From NCBI GenBank assembly GCA_050180745.1, contig JBFXDW010000006.1, positions 1 to 31,265 of the forward strand: DNA of 31,265 bases. The letters are read 5' to 3'. Under the pieces are notes generated by a model. That model saw nothing but the letters and a program-made list of their open reading frames with translations, was not told the DNA's origin and ran no database searches. Shown piece after piece: positions 14,999 to 23,391 of the stretch. The DNA is from JBFXDW01 sp050180745 (GTDB taxonomy: Bacteria; Pseudomonadota; Alphaproteobacteria; UBA9219). A program made the position numbers and the translations under genes. Numbering within the stretch: position 1 is the stretch's first letter; the number at the start of each line of letters is the position of its first letter.

Positions 14999-16414
14999 AT
15001 GTCACGTCGTATGTTCCATTTTTGCTCTGCTTTCCTTCTTGCCCTTACCGTTCTGATTGCGCCATACCGCCTTGTAACGGCTCAAGAAATAGACACTGAA
15101 AAGACAATCACTCCAGCCGAGCGTGAACAGGCCGCCAATACCTACAAACAACTTACGCTTTTTGCCGATGTGCTGGAACGCACACGTGCAGATTATGTTG
15201 ATGAAGTCACAGATGAAAAACTAATTGAAAACGCCGTCAATGGTATGCTTGTGGCGCTTGATCCCCACTCTGGCTTTATGAACAAGAAAAGTTATGAGGA
15301 TATGCGCACCCAAACGCGTGGCGAGTTCGGGGGCTTAGGAATCGAAATTACAATGGAAAATAATCTCATCAAGGTTATCTCCCCCATTGATGATACACCC
15401 GCAGCCAAAGCGGGAATGCAACCTAATGATTTGATTACCCACATTGATGGGAAGCCCGTGACAGAAATGACTCTGGACGAAGCCGTAGATCAAATGCGCG
15501 GTGTGCCTGGAACAAAAGTGACACTCACCGTACGTCGCGGTGGCATTACGGGAGCTCCTTTTGACGTCACCATCATCCGCGCTATTATTCATGTTAAATC
15601 CGTCCGGTGGGAGGCTAAAGACGATGTAGCCTATATTCGAATCAAGACCTTTAACGAGCAAACCCAACCTGGCCTTGATGAAGCCATGCAGGCGATTAAG
15701 AAAGAAATCGGAAAGAAGCTGAGCGGTTATGTCATTGATCTGCGTAACAATCCTGGAGGCCTCTTGGATCAGGCTATTTCTGTAGCCAGCACCTTCTTGC
15801 CTGCAGGTAAAGAAGTTGTCTCGACGCGTAATCGCCATCCTGAAGAAAACCAAGTTTATTTCTCAACAGGTGGTGATAAGACCGACAAAAAGCCTATTGT
15901 CGTCCTCATCAATGGAGGCTCGGCCTCGGCATCTGAGATTGTCGCGGGAGCCCTGCAAGATTACCGACGCGCCATTCTCCTTGGCACCAAGAGCTTTGGA
16001 AAAGGATCGGTTCAAACCATCATTCCTATTGCAGGTGCTGGCGCTATGCGCTTAACGACAGCGCGTTATTATACGCCTTCGGGCCGATCAATCCAAAAAA
16101 GCGGCATTGATCCAGACATTGAAGTTCAGCCAGCCAAGCTGGAGGAAATCGATGCCTCTGGCATCGGCATCCGCGAGGCGGATCTGCGTGGTGCTCTTGA
16201 CAACGACACGCTCAAAAAGAAAGACAAGAAGGATAAGGAAAAGACGGATAAGGGGAAAGATGGGAAAGACAAGGATGGGGATAAAAAGGACGAAGATGAA
16301 AAGCCTTATGACAACCAGCTTGATCGTGCGCTTGATCTGATCCGTGGTATTCATTTATTCTCGGAACGAGAACCCTCCAAGTCTTTTGCTAAACTAGGGG
16401 ATCAAACGGAGTGA
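14999..16414 (+). CDS. ctpA: carboxyl-terminal processing protease (S41 family)
   Basis: This periplasmic serine protease trims or degrades proteins from the C-terminus and often acts on cell-wall enzymes. The 471-residue protein has a signal peptide (cleavage near residue 28, after VTAQ or TA), a PDZ domain (about 112-190) and the S41 catalytic core. The Ser-Lys dyad is S310 in GGSASASEI and K335 in SFGKGS, with exactly the 25-residue spacing of E. coli Tsp S430/K455. D321 corresponds to Tsp D441. An unusual Lys/Asp-rich low-complexity tract (about 405-435) precedes the C-terminal helix. The ribosome site GGGAG is rather far upstream. It heads an operon with the deacetylase-like gene and rppH. 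Confidence 0.95.
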   Translation: MSRRMFHFCSAFLLALTVLIAPYRLVTAQEIDTEKTITPAEREQAANTYKQLTLFADVLERTRADYVDEVTDEKLIENAVNGMLVALDPHSGFMNKKSYEDMRTQTRGEFGGLGIEITMENNLIKVISPIDDTPAAKAGMQPNDLITHIDGKPVTEMTLDEAVDQMRGVPGTKVTLTVRRGGITGAPFDVTIIRAIIHVKSVRWEAKDDVAYIRIKTFNEQTQPGLDEAMQAIKKEIGKKLSGYVIDLRNNPGGLLDQAISVASTFLPAGKEVVSTRNRHPEENQVYFSTGGDKTDKKPIVVLINGGSASASEIVAGALQDYRRAILLGTKSFGKGSVQTIIPIAGAGAMRLTTARYYTPSGRSIQKSGIDPDIEVQPAKLEEIDASGIGIREADLRGALDNDTLKKKDKKDKEKTDKGKDGKDKDGDKKDEDEKPYDNQLDRALDLIRGIHLFSEREPSKSFAKLGDQTE

Positions 16415-16442
16415 GATGAGATAAAAGAATGTTGGATAGACT

Positions 16443-17609
16443 ATGAGCCAGGAGGATAGAAAAGTCTTGAAACTTGCCCTACAGGTAGCGCTTGAATCGC
16501 GGCGTGAGACTTTTCTAGCGCATTATCCACGTAGCCTTAAAATGGCTATGGCAACGGTGCTCTTGATCCCAATGTTTGCCCTAGTTCTTATTATGGGAAA
16601 AAGTAAGCCTGCACACCTTATTGTAGAACCTCAGGAGCAACAGCAGGATCAATACCAGAATACATCTCATGAGAGAGCCGATCGAGAACCTCAAGTTTCA
16701 TCAGAAGCGCTTTTGGCCAACCGAACAGCACGTCAGGAGGTCCCCCTGACAGAAGCGGAAAAGCACGCAGCACAACAAAATGACGACTATGCTAACGCTC
16801 TTATGGCTCCGCCTAATTCTGCACTTATCGAAAAACGACAAAATAACAGCTTGCCCAAAATAAGTTCCCAAGGAGACAAGCCATGGGAGTATTACGCACG
16901 CCCCTTTAACAGCCTTGATCCACGCCCAAGAATTGCGCTTGTTATTGTAGATCTTGGCTTGTCTCGTATCGCCACAGATTCAGCCGTACACAGATTGCCC
17001 GGCCCTGTAACTCTGGTCTTCGACGTGCAAGGCATGGCGATTAAAGAATGGTTAGCTCGCGCACGTGCCGATGGACACGAAACGCTACTCTCCCTACCGA
17101 TGGAGCCTGTTGACTATCCTCGCAATGATTCAGGGCCAGGCAGCTTGTTAATGTCTTTATCCAATCAAGAAAATATGGAACGGCTTACCAAATTTCTCTC
17201 GGCAGGCATAGGCTATGTTGGCGTGACGACAATGACCGGTTCTCGCTTCCTAAGCGATCCACAGAAGATACGACCCATCCTACAAGAAGTTAAACAGCGC
17301 GGCCTAATGGTGTTTGATGCTGAAATTAGCTCTTACAGCGCGCTCTTTGAACTGGCACAGGAGTATCATGTGCCAGCTACTATGAACTCTTTGAAAATTG
17401 ACCAGAATTTAACTCCCTATGATATAGAACAAGCCCTCTTGCGTGTTGAAAAAATCGCTCGTGCCAAAGGACATGTCGTTGCGATTGCCTCGCCTCTGCC
17501 TTTAACGTTGGACCAGATTTCTTCATGGATTCAGACGCTCAAAGAGAAAGGCTTTGTCTTAGCGCCATTATCAGCGGTCGTGAAAGGGAAACAACTTTAT
17601 GGTTCATAG
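16443..17609 (+). CDS. divergent polysaccharide deacetylase family protein
   Basis: The protein has 388 residues. A cytoplasmic N-terminus is followed by one transmembrane helix (about 33-52), then a long polar Gln/Glu-rich linker (about 53-155), then a periplasmic domain from about 161. This starts RPRIALVIVDLGLS and continues with LPGPVTLVF, ETLLSLPMEP, GYVGVTTMTGSRFLSD and a late GHVVAIASPLP. This is the divergent polysaccharide deacetylase (DUF610/YibQ-like) pattern, a NodB-like barrel whose substrate is not established. Context between ctpA and rppH is the usual alphaproteobacterial one and suggests an envelope role, perhaps on peptidoglycan or glycan. It overlaps the rppH start by 11 bases. 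Confidence 0.88.
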   Translation: MSQEDRKVLKLALQVALESRRETFLAHYPRSLKMAMATVLLIPMFALVLIMGKSKPAHLIVEPQEQQQDQYQNTSHERADREPQVSSEALLANRTARQEVPLTEAEKHAAQQNDDYANALMAPPNSALIEKRQNNSLPKISSQGDKPWEYYARPFNSLDPRPRIALVIVDLGLSRIATDSAVHRLPGPVTLVFDVQGMAIKEWLARARADGHETLLSLPMEPVDYPRNDSGPGSLLMSLSNQENMERLTKFLSAGIGYVGVTTMTGSRFLSDPQKIRPILQEVKQRGLMVFDAEISSYSALFELAQEYHVPATMNSLKIDQNLTPYDIEQALLRVEKIARAKGHVVAIASPLPLTLDQISSWIQTLKEKGFVLAPLSAVVKGKQLYGS

Positions 17610-18120
17610 GGTCACAAATGGCGGGGATGGAGAACTCCCCTATCGTAATAGCGCGGGCGTTTGTTTGTTTAATAAAGAAGGCAAGGTTCTGATTGCCGAG
17701 CGCAGCGACAGCCCAGGCTCGTGGCAATTTCCGCAAGGTGGCATCCAGATTGACGAGGTCCCTGATCTAGCTGTCTTCCGTGAGATGAAAGAGGAAATCG
17801 GCACAGATAACGCCAAAATCCTTGGGCGCGTACCGGAAAAGCTGCGTTATGAATTTCCAGATTACATACCCGGACGGCATGAGCTTTTCAAAGGCAAATA
17901 TCGTGGACAAGAACAAATCTGGTTTGCAATGTTGTTTCTGGGCGAAGATTCAGAAATTAATCTCGAGGCATCGCTTGACCCTGAACCAGCCGAGTTCACC
18001 GCGTGGCGTTGGGTAGAACTGCCAGAAGTTCTTGATCTAATCGTCGAATTCAAACGCCCCATTTATCAACGCGTGGTTGAATGCTTTACCCCTCTGATTC
18101 AAGAGATCAGAAGCAACTAG
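17599..18120 (+). CDS. rppH: RNA pyrophosphohydrolase (Nudix)
   Basis: RppH removes pyrophosphate from the 5' triphosphate of mRNA, which opens it to RNase E-type decay. The 173-residue protein has the full Nudix box at 47-69 (G47-x5-E53-x7-R61-E62-x2-E65-E66-x-G68). It also has the RppH-type N-terminal PYRNSAGVCLFN and the WQFPQGG motif. The start overlaps the preceding gene, which indicates coupled translation. It ends the ctpA operon and converges on the antiporter gene. Only a 6-bp hairpin without a T-tract (18119-18133) lies between them. Confidence 0.95.
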   Translation: MVHRVTNGGDGELPYRNSAGVCLFNKEGKVLIAERSDSPGSWQFPQGGIQIDEVPDLAVFREMKEEIGTDNAKILGRVPEKLRYEFPDYIPGRHELFKGKYRGQEQIWFAMLFLGEDSEINLEASLDPEPAEFTAWRWVELPEVLDLIVEFKRPIYQRVVECFTPLIQEIRSN

Positions 18121-18147
18121 GCTCTAAGAGCCTGTTCAGAACGGACT

Positions 18148-19491
18148 CTAATAAAATGGAGTTGGACGAATATATATCTCTTCCTCTTCGGATTTGAGAG
18201 CGGCACCATCCTTCTCTTCCTTAGCCTCGACGACTTCACTCCCCTCTTCTTTTGCCACCGTTTTCAACGGATAAAGGGGACTTTCTCCGCTCATCTTAAT
18301 CGCCTTACTTACCGCAAAGGGTCCTAGCGTCTCAAGGATAGCCACCAACGCAAAAATAATAGTTGCCACTTTTCCTCCTAAATCTGGCACGAAGTTTTGA
18401 AGCGTCTGGGCCAACCCGATCGCCAGCGCACCTGCGGGCATAAGCATTAAAGTTGCCGCCATGGCCTGTCTTTTATTTTGCTTGGAATGATAGCGGCTGA
18501 TGAACATCCCCCCCATCTTAGCAAGCCCTCGGACAAGAGCGATCACAATCACAACAACACCAATATGTTTGACATCCTGCGCATGCATGCTGGCACCGGC
18601 CATCACAAAAAGCGCGATAAAGAAGATGTCTCCGGTTGAGCCAAATTCAATCGTCGAAAGCCCTTGCCTTTGTGTTTCCATCCATCTCGTCGCAATCCCT
18701 AAAATAAGGGCCGCAAACAGATAAGAGACATGGAGCATGACCGCCAACCCCAACGTGATCGCAATGCCTCCGGTAATCAGCGCAAAGCGGAAATGCTCTT
18801 CCTCTTTATCGAGCATACGATCCACGCGCTCTAAAATAAACGCTACAACAAGACCTATCAAAATCGCCCCTCCTGCACGATAAAGAGGCATGCCAATCAC
18901 ATCGCTCAAACCAAACTGTTCGCCATAAAGGGCAAACGGAAAGATCAAAGAAAAGCACACAAAAGACAGCACATTATTCAACGCGACAAGAGCCTTTGTG
19001 TGATAAATGGTTGCCCCCTTGGCGCGCATTTCCTCAGCCATATGAACCAGCACAGCAGGCGAAGAAGAGCCAATAATCGCTGCAACAAAACAGGACAAGA
19101 GCGCATCATAGTCAAACATTTGCATCACGCCAAAAACAGCCGCAAAGGACAAGAGCATCTCTAAAATCGACGTCCGCCAAATCGAAGTCGAACGCAGCAA
19201 ATGGCGAAGCTGGACCTCTACCCCCAGCTTATAAAGAATAAGCCCCAGCGCCACATCAATGATCACGCGTGTTTCAAGAAGAATATCTTCCGTAATCAGA
19301 TCAACACCGCTCGGGCCAATAGCAACACCGATCAACATAAAAGCTGTGATTGTGGGCAACCACCGCACCTTATGAGTCAAAATAGCGCCAAGCACACCCA
19401 GCAAAAGAAACACACCAAACACAAAAAGAACGTTAGGTGCCGCAAAAATATCGGCAGAGATCATTTGCTGGAACAAAGGAGGCTTGGACAT
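18148..19491 (-). CDS. cation:proton antiporter (CPA2-type)
   Basis: This 447-residue integral membrane protein has about 11-12 hydrophobic helices and the CPA2/KefB-like pattern: an early helix with ITAFMLIGVAIGPSG, then LGLILYKLGVEVQL, then GSSSPAVLVHM. The Asp of the canonical ND pair is not obvious, so ion specificity and stoichiometry cannot be called. It ends in a charged cytoplasmic tail of about 45 residues rich in Glu and Lys. It has no TrkA-N/RCK domain, unlike KefB/KefC. The start codon follows 9 bases after the stop of the nucleosidase gene, so the two are probably co-transcribed and coupled. No good ribosome site is visible. Confidence 0.87.
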   Translation of the reverse strand: MSKPPLFQQMISADIFAAPNVLFVFGVFLLLGVLGAILTHKVRWLPTITAFMLIGVAIGPSGVDLITEDILLETRVIIDVALGLILYKLGVEVQLRHLLRSTSIWRTSILEMLLSFAAVFGVMQMFDYDALLSCFVAAIIGSSSPAVLVHMAEEMRAKGATIYHTKALVALNNVLSFVCFSLIFPFALYGEQFGLSDVIGMPLYRAGGAILIGLVVAFILERVDRMLDKEEEHFRFALITGGIAITLGLAVMLHVSYLFAALILGIATRWMETQRQGLSTIEFGSTGDIFFIALFVMAGASMHAQDVKHIGVVVIVIALVRGLAKMGGMFISRYHSKQNKRQAMAATLMLMPAGALAIGLAQTLQNFVPDLGGKVATIIFALVAILETLGPFAVSKAIKMSGESPLYPLKTVAKEEGSEVVEAKEEKDGAALKSEEEEIYIRPTPFY

Positions 19492-19500
19492 GGCACACCG

Positions 19501-20109
19501 CTATAAAATTTTATCGACAGCTTTACGAAGCTCTGCCGCCGCATAAACCAGTGCTTGAGAGAATGAATCCGCCGCCTTCCCGTCAGCGCCGTCCGTTATA
19601 TACTTAAAACAAGCAAACGGCACTTTCTCAAGCCGACATATCTTCGCATAGACATAGGCCTCCATATCCATCACGTTCCAGAAGAACTTGCCTTGCTCGG
19701 TTGCAAAATTATCGCCTGTCCCGCAAATGCCGGTCGGAAAATCATCGAAAGGAAGGCCATTATTCAAGCACGCCGAACCGAGTTCATTAGGTGTTTCATA
19801 CTGCCCTTCCCCAACAGCCGTAGTATCAAAATCGCGCTGGATAAAGTCTGTGCAATTCACAACCTGCCCCGCGTTGAACTCGTTCGAGCCAGCGCTGCCC
19901 AGATTAATCACCATACGAGGCAGCTTTCCATGTTCATGCCGCCATGTCTCCAGCGCCTTGGTGAGGCCATAGGCTGCATTGATTTTTCCAACGCCTGTAT
20001 GAACGATTTCAAAATCGTTGAACTTCTCTTGAGATTCAGAAGCAAGCGCAAAGACAAGAAGTACATCTCGAGGAACAATTTCGATCACAGCAAAACCTTT
20101 CGAAGCCAT
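19501..20109 (-). CDS. nucleosidase of the MTA/SAH nucleosidase (PNP/UDP) superfamily
   Basis: Enzymes of this family cleave the N-glycosidic bond of 5'-methylthioadenosine, S-adenosylhomocysteine or related nucleosides. The 202-residue protein is a little shorter than E. coli MTAN (232). Landmarks are VHTGVGKINAA (36-46), VINLGSAGS (67-75), NVMDMEAYVYA (145-155, with E150 as substrate-binding Glu) and ITDGAD (171-176, with D173 as the likely catalytic Asp). The start could be the ATG at 20109 or a GTG at 20088, which has AAAGG before it. The substrate cannot be fixed from sequence alone. It lies between RNase D and the antiporter gene. Confidence 0.85.
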   Translation of the reverse strand: MASKGFAVIEIVPRDVLLVFALASESQEKFNDFEIVHTGVGKINAAYGLTKALETWRHEHGKLPRMVINLGSAGSNEFNAGQVVNCTDFIQRDFDTTAVGEGQYETPNELGSACLNNGLPFDDFPTGICGTGDNFATEQGKFFWNVMDMEAYVYAKICRLEKVPFACFKYITDGADGKAADSFSQALVYAAAELRKAVDKIL

Positions 20110-20163
20110 CAGCTAGAGCTCATTCACTCTACACACTCTTGGTTAAAGGTCGGTTTACCGTGG

Positions 20164-21321
20164 TTACTCTTGTGTTTTAAAGGAAATGACTTTCCTGTCC
20201 TTGACCGCCAAAGCCAGCTTGCCTGCCTTTAAATCTAACGCGGTAGAGCCAAAAATCTCATACCTCCAACCGGATAAGGGCTTAATATCAGGATGATCTT
20301 CGCTGGCCAAAAGCTCTAAATCAGACGAAGATGCGATCAATTTAGCCGCAACATCCTGCTCCTCGCTCACCTGTTGGAGCAGCACACGCAGCAAATCCAA
20401 AACAGCCCGCGCGCCTTTAGGCAAAGGCTGAGCCTTAGGCTGCACGGGAGGACAATCCTCTGGTGAACAGGCAAGTCCGCGCTGCACAGCCGCCAAAATA
20501 GCTTGCCCTCGCGCGCTTTTGGAAAAGCCCGAACCAAGGCCTCGTTTCCGCTCAAGAGCCTCTTCGTTTTTAGGCGGATAGCTGGCAATCTCAAGCAAAG
20601 TGTTATCACCGATAATCCGCGCCCGTGGCACATTAGCCCGCTGCGCCTCTTCTTCACGCCACGCGGCAAGCTCACGCAGAACCGCTCGCGCCTGCGGCTT
20701 ATCGGTACGCAATTTCAAGCGCCGCCATGCCTCCATAGGGTCAGGCTGATAGGTCGAAAGAGATGTCAGAACAGCCATCTCTTCCGTCAGCCATGCTGCG
20801 CGGCCTGTCTTTTCGAGCTTCGCTTTCAGCTTTTCATAAACAGTCCGCAGATGCGTTACGTCTCCAAGAGCGTATTCCACCTGCACATCTGTTAAAGGCC
20901 GCTGCGCCCAATCCGTATAGCGGCTGGCCTTGTCGATTTTCTCACGCACTATTTTTTGAACTAAAGTCTGATACCCAACAGACTCACCAAAACCGCACAC
21001 CATCGCCGCCACTTGCGTATCGAAAAAAGGCGCAGGCACACTACCCATCATATCAACGAAGATTTCGATATCCTGCCGCGCAGCATGAAACACTTTGAGG
21101 ATAGATTCATCCTTGAGGAGATTAAATAAAGGCTGAAGATCTATGCCCTCAGCAAGAGGGTCCACCGCCACAGCCGCCTCAGGCGAAGCCAGCTGAACCA
21201 GACATAGGTTTGAATAGTATGACCGTTCCCGCATAAATTCGGTGTCAACGGTCACATAAGGCATGCCTTTCACGGACTCGCAAAAAGCGCGCAACTCATC
21301 GGTATTTGTAATTAGATTCAT
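20164..21321 (-). CDS. rnd: ribonuclease D
   Basis: RNase D is a 3'-5' exonuclease that matures tRNA and other small RNA 3' ends. Counted from the ATG at 21321 (385 residues), the DEDDy exonuclease residues are all present. Exo I has D26 and E28 in VDTEF, Exo II has D84 in HAARQDIE, and Exo III has Y150 and D154 in YALGDVTHL. Two HRDC-like helical regions follow (about 200-285 and 300-370). A GTG two codons upstream (21327) is also possible, but I prefer the ATG because family members commonly start with MNLI. No strong ribosome site precedes either. Confidence 0.95.
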   Translation of the reverse strand: MNLITNTDELRAFCESVKGMPYVTVDTEFMRERSYYSNLCLVQLASPEAAVAVDPLAEGIDLQPLFNLLKDESILKVFHAARQDIEIFVDMMGSVPAPFFDTQVAAMVCGFGESVGYQTLVQKIVREKIDKASRYTDWAQRPLTDVQVEYALGDVTHLRTVYEKLKAKLEKTGRAAWLTEEMAVLTSLSTYQPDPMEAWRRLKLRTDKPQARAVLRELAAWREEEAQRANVPRARIIGDNTLLEIASYPPKNEEALERKRGLGSGFSKSARGQAILAAVQRGLACSPEDCPPVQPKAQPLPKGARAVLDLLRVLLQQVSEEQDVAAKLIASSSDLELLASEDHPDIKPLSGWRYEIFGSTALDLKAGKLALAVKDRKVISFKTQE

Positions 21322-21373
21322 GGGCACGCATCATAAGGACTTTTGCACGCCGAGGGAACAGGAAAAGACAGAA

Positions 21374-22792
21374 TTAATTCAGAGAAGCAACTTCTTGTTT
21401 ACCTTTGCCTAGCTGTTGAGGCTTGGCAGGACCCTCTTCTTGCGCGGCAGCCTTCTGCTGCTCAGCCAAACTCTGCTTTTCTTTTTCCAGTTGCCACTGT
21501 TTTGCCAGTCTCTCTTCTTCTTGCCGTCTTGCTTGATACACCTTAACATCCGCAAGAAACTTTTCTGCTCTTTTGGCTTGTGCGGCAAGATCCGCGAGTT
21601 CCTCATCAGTCACATAGCTCTTAGCAACAAGCTCGCATTTCTTCTGCAGCACAGCAAAAAGCTCGGGCTTCTCTTTCGCAATATCCTTCAGAATAGCCCC
21701 AGAATAAGGCTTATCCGCTGAAAGAAAGGCACATAACCCCGCCTTTTCCAGATTTTTCTTGGCCCCACAATGGCCCATATACATATATGCCATGTCCGCC
21801 GCAAGTTCTCGTCCAAGAAGCGTAGCAAAGGCATTATTATCACGAACAAGCCTGAACCCATATTGGGTCAAACGAGCCACATCTTTTGAATTAGGGTTAT
21901 GTTGGAAAATGATAGAAGAAGCTCTTTTGACAAACCGCGCTGCATCCACACCATCCATTTCAGCAAGAAACGCCGCCTTCTTTTGCATATCCTTGGGCAA
22001 GAGCTGGAATCCTTCAGGCGTAACGATTTGAGCGATCGCTTCTGGCACACGAACTTTAGGAGTAGGTTTTCTTAATTTCACCTTGGCCTGTGGCTTAGGA
22101 TCAGCCTTAGCTACCACAACAGGCTTTACTTTTTCTGGTGCTTGCGACACAGAAGCTACTTGAGGAGAAGCTTTTTCCTTTAATGACACAGGCGCTGAAG
22201 CAACTTGAATGGGAGCTGCTTCACGGAAAGGCACTGGCTTTGAAACAACTGACACAGATGAGACGATAGGCACACGCTTTGTAACAATCGCATCAATGGA
22301 GACGGCGCGCTGATGAACGGGAAGCAACACAGCCGCCCCAAGCACCAACACACTGACAGGAACAGCAACCCGCGTCATAAAGGAATGGAAAATGCCTTTT
22401 GTCTTTTTAGTCTCACGCGTTGTTTTGGCAGCCGTTGCAGAAAAGCTCTTTTCAACTGGCGTTTGAGGTTTCGCTTGAACGACAGGAGCGGCTCCATAAA
22501 GATCAAAGAGACGGCTCAGCTCTTCCGTTCTTCTTTGCACCTCCGGATTGCTCCAGTGAGAAGAAAAAGGAGCCGAAGATGTTGGCGTGACCGTTTCTGC
22601 TGCAACAGTTTCTTGAGAGGCAGAAAAATATGCTTTTCTGGAAGATGTAAACGGAGACACAAGACGCGCAATAGCGCCCCGCGCCCCTACAGCAAGAGCA
22701 GAAAGACGGAAAAGAGAAGAAAGCCTTGCTCGCGGTTTCATGTCTCCCCAGAAGGAAGAGAAATCACCCATTGTCGCAGCAGTAGAAGACAT
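21374..22792 (-). CDS. single-pass envelope protein of unknown function
   Basis: I do not recognise this 472-residue protein. A mainly polar N-terminal region (1-138) is presumably cytoplasmic. One transmembrane helix (about 142-158) follows. Next comes a Pro/Val/Lys/Ala-rich linker (about 190-255) with repeated PVS, KPV and QVAS-like patches, typical of cell-wall-spanning proteins. A globular helical domain (about 258-405) contains SSIIFQHNPNSKD, ELAADMAYMYMGHCG and three cysteines. The C-terminus (about 405-465) is a Glu/Gln/Lys-rich coiled coil. The layout resembles TonB-like or cell-division envelope proteins, but no family match is claimed. GGTGGGGA precedes the ATG. Confidence 0.7.
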   Translation of the reverse strand: MSSTAATMGDFSSFWGDMKPRARLSSLFRLSALAVGARGAIARLVSPFTSSRKAYFSASQETVAAETVTPTSSAPFSSHWSNPEVQRRTEELSRLFDLYGAAPVVQAKPQTPVEKSFSATAAKTTRETKKTKGIFHSFMTRVAVPVSVLVLGAAVLLPVHQRAVSIDAIVTKRVPIVSSVSVVSKPVPFREAAPIQVASAPVSLKEKASPQVASVSQAPEKVKPVVVAKADPKPQAKVKLRKPTPKVRVPEAIAQIVTPEGFQLLPKDMQKKAAFLAEMDGVDAARFVKRASSIIFQHNPNSKDVARLTQYGFRLVRDNNAFATLLGRELAADMAYMYMGHCGAKKNLEKAGLCAFLSADKPYSGAILKDIAKEKPELFAVLQKKCELVAKSYVTDEELADLAAQAKRAEKFLADVKVYQARRQEEERLAKQWQLEKEKQSLAEQQKAAAQEEGPAKPQQLGKGKQEVASLN

Positions 22793-22890
22793 TTATCAAT
22801 CCCCACCTAAGTTCAAGAACCTCATATAAAACAGAGAGGTTCAAAAAAGAAATTATACTCAAAATACTTCGATAGTTGGTATTCTCTAAC

Positions 22891-23041
22891 ACCCTCCCCT
22901 TGCGGGAGGGTCGAAAATTACGAGTGCGTTAGCATGAGAAATTTTTGGGGAGGGGTAAATTTCCCATTCTTCTAACCCCTCCCCGAAAAATCTTCATCTC
23001 CTTCGGAGCTTTGATTTTTCGACCCTCCCGCAAGGGGAGGA
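22891..23041. repeat. nested inverted repeat
   Basis: The outer arms 22893-22917 and 23016-23040 are perfect inverted copies of 25 bases, and each contains its own ACCCTCCC/GGGAGGGT hairpin. A second pair of inner arms (about 22941-22957 and 22973-22991) is nearly complementary with one extra base. The unit can fold into a long cruciform. A single outer-arm hairpin also occurs at 4758-4778. Confidence 0.85.
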
Positions 23042-23130
23042 TGTTTTTTATTCCAACCCTTCATGTCCCAAAAAGATAGAAGGCCTGCCCCTATAAAATG
23101 ATTACGAAAAAAACATCTTCCTCTTTTTTG

Positions 23131-23270
23131 TCATTCTGGACAAACACCCACAGAGTGTGAATATCCGAAATCCCATTTTTAAAGTCCTAAACTAGAAACA
23201 AACTAAATAGGATTCCTGCCTTCCCCCTACGCCCTACGGGCTTCGGCGCGATAGGTCGCGGGAATGACGA
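23131..23270. repeat. palindromic intergenic element, copy 2 (reverse orientation)
   Basis: The reverse complement of this stretch aligns with 3905-4077. The shared blocks are TCGTCATTCCCGCGACCT, the GCGCCGAAGC block, GTAGGG.GAAGG, a central GGAAT(C/T)C.ATTT, and the closing CCGGAATGAC-like end. The middle differs more, as expected for an old non-coding repeat. Confidence 0.75.
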
Positions 23271-23391
23271 TGATTGGTTAGATATTCTTTTCCCCCTCAA
23301 TCAATTTATGAGCAAAACCTTAAAGCTCTTCCCCGCCTCTTCCTCACCCCGATAAAGGAGCGAGAAAGAGGCAGAAGAAGAAAAAACAACC

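Larger units (their letters stand above)
22793..23391. other. gene-free, repeat-rich intergenic region
   Basis: No convincing coding frame lies in these 599 bases on either strand. The stretch holds two palindromic elements (22891-23041 and 23131-23270). Near its right end is a GCCTCTT/AAGAGGC imperfect stem (about 23334-23376) without a T-tract. Upstream signals of the gene at 21374-22792 must lie near 22793-22860. Confidence 0.7.

Noticed and set aside
18119..18133. Hairpin AGGCTC/GAGCCT between rppH and the antiporter gene
   Set aside because: A 6-bp stem with no T-tract on either strand is too weak to call a terminator.
22891..23270. CRISPR-like array
   Set aside because: The repeats are inverted and palindromic with no regular spacers, and no cas genes are present.
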